From NCBI GenBank assembly GCA_003243965.1, contig QHBO01000011.1:1-64000 (forward strand): a stretch of DNA of 64,000 nt, given 5' to 3'. A model generated the notes under the pieces. It ran no database searches. It had not been told where the DNA came from and saw nothing but the letters and a program-made list of their open reading frames with translations. This DNA comes from Chloroflexota bacterium. GTDB lineage: Bacteria > Chloroflexota > Limnocylindria > QHBO01. The stretch's first letter is position 1, and each line of letters begins with the position of its first letter. Position numbers and translations under genes: made by a program. Of the stretch, positions 61,315-64,000 are shown one piece after another.

Positions 61315-61961
61315 CGGCGCTCCTGGCGCCGAACCGGTATCGGGCGGTGATCTTCGACATGGACGGCCTGCTGCTCGACACCGAGTTGCTCTGGATGCGT
61401 TCCGAGGAGGCGGTCTTCCGCAACCACGGCGACACGTTCACCTACGAGGACAAGCTGGCCGTGGTCGGCACCCCGATCCCGGTCGGCAGCCGCTACATGG
61501 CGGAGCGTCTCGGCCTCCCTGAGCAGGAGGCCCAGATCGAGGCGGAACTGCTCGACCTGATGCGCGCCGAGCTGCGTCGCCAGGTCGATGCGCGCCCCGG
61601 CGCGCTTGAGCTCGTGGAGCGGCTGCGCGGCCACCTGCCACTGGCGGTGGCCTCGAATTCGTATGCCGACATCGTGCGGCTGGCGCTCGCCGCCGCGGGA
61701 ATCGCCGATGCCTTTCAGGCGGTGGTCACTGCCGACGACGTGCGGCATCCCAAGCCCGCGCCCGACCTCTACCTGCTCGCCTGCGAGCGCCTCGGCGTCG
61801 CTCCGCGCGATGCGCTGGCGCTGGAGGACTCCCCGTCCGGCGTGGCGGCGGCCAAGGCGGCCGGGCTGGCCTGCATCGCGGTCCCCCAGTTCGCGGAGAC
61901 CGATGTCTCGGCCGCGGATCGGGTGATCGATTCCCTGGAGCAGCTGCTCGCGGAGTTCTGA
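61311..61961 (+). CDS. HAD-superfamily hydrolase (beta-phosphoglucomutase-like)
   Basis: A 216-residue HAD subfamily IA phosphatase/mutase. Motif I is [17 protein letters not shown] (nucleophile Asp and general-acid Asp), motif [16 protein letters not shown], motif III Lys in [12 protein letters not shown], motif [20 protein letters not shown] four-helix cap follows motif I. The GTG overlaps the dehydrogenase stop (GTGA). It dephosphorylates a sugar phosphate or similar small metabolite; exact substrate is unknown. Confidence 0.9.
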   Translation: MTALLAPNRYRAVIFDMDGLLLDTELLWMRSEEAVFRNHGDTFTYEDKLAVVGTPIPVGSRYMAERLGLPEQEAQIEAELLDLMRAELRRQVDARPGALELVERLRGHLPLAVASNSYADIVRLALAAAGIADAFQAVVTADDVRHPKPAPDLYLLACERLGVAPRDALALEDSPSGVAAAKAAGLACIAVPQFAETDVSAADRVIDSLEQLLAEF

Positions 61962-61973
61962 GCGCCGACGAAG

Positions 61974-61979
61974 TACGCT
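61974..61979 (+). promoter_or_regulatory. -10 element of the DUF2277 gene, leaderless
   Basis: TACGCT lies 6 bases before the ATG at 61986. Confidence 0.5.
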
Positions 61980-61985
61980 TACCGC

Positions 61986-62213
61986 ATGTGCCGAAGCATC
62001 AAGACCCTACGCCGGGGCGACGTCACCGCCGACGACGCGGAAGTTCGGGCCGCCGCGCTGCAGTACGTCCGCAAGGTGAGCGGCTACCGGCGGCCCTCGG
62101 AGCGCAACGAGGCGGCCTTCAGCGCGGCCGTCGAGGAGGTCGCCAGCGCGTCTCGCCGGCTGCTCGAGGCGGTTGCCGCCACGCACCCCGCGCGCCAGGT
62201 GCGCGGCGGATGA
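61986..62213 (+). CDS. DUF2277 family protein
   Basis: A 75-residue protein: [63 protein letters not shown]. The MCRxIxTL start and [17 protein letters not shown] core are diagnostic of DUF2277, a small helical family of unknown function often near central-metabolism genes. ATG with a TACGCT -10 six bases upstream suggests leaderless expression. Its stop overlaps the thiolase ATG (ATGA). Confidence 0.9.
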   Translation: MCRSIKTLRRGDVTADDAEVRAAALQYVRKVSGYRRPSERNEAAFSAAVEEVASASRRLLEAVAATHPARQVRGG

Positions 62214-63451
62214 CGAGGGGACGGGCTGCGGCGGACGCCGACCCGGCCCGCAGGCCGGTGATCGTCGACGGGCTGCGGACCCCGTTCGGGCGCTATGGCG
62301 GCGCGCTGCGCAACGTGCGTCCGGACGACCTGGCAGCGCACGTCATCCGGGGCATCGTGGCACGCGCCGGCGTCGATCCGGGCTCGATCGAGGACGTGAT
62401 GCTGGGTGCCGCCAACCAGGCCGGTGAGGACAACCGGAACGTCGGCCGCATGGCCGTCCTGCTCGCCGGCCTGCCGATCGAGGTCGCGGGGCAGACCGTC
62501 AACCGCCTGTGCGGTAGCGGGTTGCAGGCCATCGTCGCGGCCGCGCACGCGGTCGTTGCCGGCGATGGCGACCTCTTCGTGGCCGGGGGCGTGGAGTCGA
62601 TGACCCGCGCCCCGCTGGTGGTCGCCAAGCCATCCGCGGCCTTTCCGCGCGGCGAGCAGACGATGTACGACACCACGCTCGGTTGGCGCTTCACCAACCC
62701 ACGGCTCGCGGACGCCTACTACCCCTACTCCATGGGCGAAACGGCGGAGAACGTGGCCGAGCGCTGCGGCGTCACGCGCGAGGAGCAGGACGCCTTCGCC
62801 CTCGAGTCGCAGCGGCGGTGGGCCGCCGCGGATGTCGCGGGTCGCTTCAGCGACGAGCTGCTTGCGGTCGATACCCCGGGCGCGCGAGGCGAGACGCATC
62901 GCCTCGAGCGCGACGAGCATCCGCGGCCCGAGACCACCGCCGAGCAGCTCGCCGCATTGAGGCCCGCCTTCGCGCGGGACAGCGGCTCGGTCACCGCCGG
63001 GAACAGCAGCGGCATCAACGACGGCGCGGCGGCCGTGATCGTCACTTCACAGGCCCGCGCCGCCGAGCTGGGCCTGCGGCCGCTCGCCCGGCTGGTGGCA
63101 TCGGCGGTCGCCGGCGTCGACCCGGCGACCATGGGCCTCGGCCCCATTCCCGCGTCCCGCAGGGCGCTCGACCGAGCAGGACTCGGAGTCCAGGACCTCG
63201 ACCTCGTCGAGCTCAACGAGGCCTTCGCCTCACAGGCGCTGGCCTGCATCCGGGAGCTCAAGCTCGACCCCGAGCGGGTCAACGTCAATGGCGGCGCGAT
63301 CGCGATCGGTCATCCGCTGGGAGCCTCCGGTGCGCGCTTGACGGTCACGCTCCTGCACGAGATGCGGCGCAGGGGCGCCCGATACGGCCTGGCCACGATG
63401 TGCATCGGTGTCGGACAGGGGATTGCCGCCGTTTTCGAGGCCGCCGAATAG
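62210..63451 (+). CDS. Acetyl-CoA C-acyltransferase (thiolase)
   Basis: A 413-residue thiolase. [27 protein letters not shown] opens it; the nucleophilic Cys is in [19 protein letters not shown]; the His lies in [20 protein letters not shown] and the second Cys in [27 protein letters not shown] is also typical. It matches PcaF/PaaJ-type beta-ketoadipyl-CoA thiolases and general acetyl-CoA acetyltransferases. ATG 62210 overlaps the DUF2277 stop. It would cleave the 3-ketoacyl-CoA made by the dehydrogenase upstream. Confidence 0.95.
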   Translation: MTRGRAAADADPARRPVIVDGLRTPFGRYGGALRNVRPDDLAAHVIRGIVARAGVDPGSIEDVMLGAANQAGEDNRNVGRMAVLLAGLPIEVAGQTVNRLCGSGLQAIVAAAHAVVAGDGDLFVAGGVESMTRAPLVVAKPSAAFPRGEQTMYDTTLGWRFTNPRLADAYYPYSMGETAENVAERCGVTREEQDAFALESQRRWAAADVAGRFSDELLAVDTPGARGETHRLERDEHPRPETTAEQLAALRPAFARDSGSVTAGNSSGINDGAAAVIVTSQARAAELGLRPLARLVASAVAGVDPATMGLGPIPASRRALDRAGLGVQDLDLVELNEAFASQALACIRELKLDPERVNVNGGAIAIGHPLGASGARLTVTLLHEMRRRGARYGLATMCIGVGQGIAAVFEAAE

Positions 63452-63504
63452 CGGCCGTCAGTGCGAGCAGGACTCCCGCGACCGGAGCCGTCATCGGCGG
63501 GGGA

Positions 63505-64000
63505 TCACGTGGCGATGGCGGCGCCGCGCTGAGCGGGTGAGGGATTGAGCTCGAGCTGCGGGAGGACCCGGCTGCGGTACGCCTCGATGAACTCGACCTG
63601 ATTGCGTCCCACGTTGTGGATGTGGACCTCGTCAAAGCCCATCCCGATGTACTGCTGGAGATGGGCGGCGTGCTCGTCGAGATCGGCGCTGATCAGGACC
63701 CGATTGCGAAAGTGCTCGACGCGGACCATCTTCGCCATGTTCGCGAAGTCCTCGGGATTCTTGATGTCCTGCTTGGGGAACGGCATTCCGCCGTTCGGCC
63801 ACTCCCGCAGGGCGTTCTGCTCCGCCTGCTCTTGCGAGGGGGCCCACGAGACGTGGATCTGGAGCAGCCGCGCCGCCTGAGCCGGATCCTTTCCGGCCTC
63901 GCGGCAGCCCTCGGCGAACTTGTCGAACAGTATCCCGATCTTTTCATCGGGTGCTCCGACGGTGATCATCCCGTCGGCGTGCTGCCCGGTGCGCTTGGCG
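63505..64000 (-). CDS. F420-dependent LLM-class oxidoreductase, C-terminal part
   Basis: The frame is open to the window edge; the ATG at 63969 is internal (upstream codons read AKRTGQHADGMITVGAPDEK). Seen pieces are RLLQIHVSWAPSQEQAEQNAL, FANMAKMVRVEHFRNRVLIS and QQYIGMGFDEVHIHNVGRNQVEFIEAY. This is the C-terminal half of an F420-dependent glucose-6-phosphate-dehydrogenase-like or related TIGR03557-type luciferase-family enzyme. It is convergent with the thiolase gene across 53 bases that show no clear hairpin. Confidence 0.8.
   Translation of the reverse strand, partial: AKRTGQHADGMITVGAPDEKIGILFDKFAEGCREAGKDPAQAARLLQIHVSWAPSQEQAEQNALREWPNGGMPFPKQDIKNPEDFANMAKMVRVEHFRNRVLISADLDEHAAHLQQYIGMGFDEVHIHNVGRNQVEFIEAYRSRVLPQLELNPSPAQRGAAIAT

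Overview
The window is about 70% GC and reads as a chromosomal segment of a free-living, heterotrophic bacterium. A Trp T-box leader, F420/FMN luciferase-type oxidoreductases, a four-subunit 2-oxoacid:ferredoxin oxidoreductase, tight ATGA/GTGA gene overlaps and many apparently leaderless genes fit Chloroflexota (Limnocylindria-like) best, with deep-branching Actinomycetota as the alternative. This is inferred from gene content, not from a marker phylogeny. I see no rRNA, tRNA, CRISPR array, prophage or intact insertion sequence.

Layout. 1-4.4 kb: the 3' end of an unidentified gene, a DUF6220-like membrane protein, a luciferase-family monooxygenase, two membrane proteins and an APC permease. 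4.5-10.1 kb (minus strand): an inositol catabolism operon (Gfo/Idh/MocA dehydrogenase, IolE, IolD, IolB) with an acetamidase/formamidase as apparent last gene. 10.3-12.4 kb: an OmpR-type two-component pair with a candidate autoregulatory direct repeat. 12.4-15.8 kb: an MFS transporter fossil, a DUF1801-like protein, a proline-rich repeat surface protein and a degenerate-GGDEF/HD-GYP protein. 15.9-24.0 kb (minus): a five-gene sugar operon (lipoprotein binding protein, ABC ATPase, permease, aldose-epimerase-like protein, large DUF5107-TPR protein) with palindromes upstream. 24.4-31.3 kb: msrA, an MFS transporter, a decayed DUF3618-associated-type gene, a PPi-type phosphofructokinase, a C26 glutamine amidotransferase and a DadA-like oxidase.

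31.3-38.9 kb: a response-regulator/thioredoxin-reductase-like fusion with its partner kinase, a T-box-controlled trpB2, a NarL-type two-component pair, a cupredoxin lipoprotein and a 27-residue membrane peptide. 39.1-46.5 kb: proS, an MFS transporter, a VOC protein, trxA with an ArsR regulator, a zinc-ribbon peptide, an ATP-grasp enzyme that seems to start at ACG, a cyclophilin and an EamA exporter. 46.5-51.0 kb: a RES/Xre toxin-antitoxin pair, then korDABC, whose beta subunit has an unusual duplicated C-terminal module. 51.0-55.0 kb: a lipid-linked glycan gene set (flippase-like, GT2, methyltransferase, polytopic GT). 55.0-64.0 kb: a DapA-family lyase, a ferredoxin, an EthD-like protein and an acyl-CoA degradation cluster (three crotonases, one with a zinc-ribbon tail, 3-hydroxyacyl-CoA dehydrogenase, thiolase), ending in a partial F420-dependent oxidoreductase.

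How the genes work together. Two sugar/polyol modules (inositol and an unidentified ABC-imported sugar) would feed glycolysis, which here includes a PPi-type PFK. The acyl-CoA genes yield acetyl-CoA. KorDABC and the ferredoxins would connect 2-oxoacid oxidation to low-potential electron transfer. Four sets of signalling genes and the redox genes (msrA, trxA, TrxR-like fusion) suggest an aerobic, fluctuating habitat.
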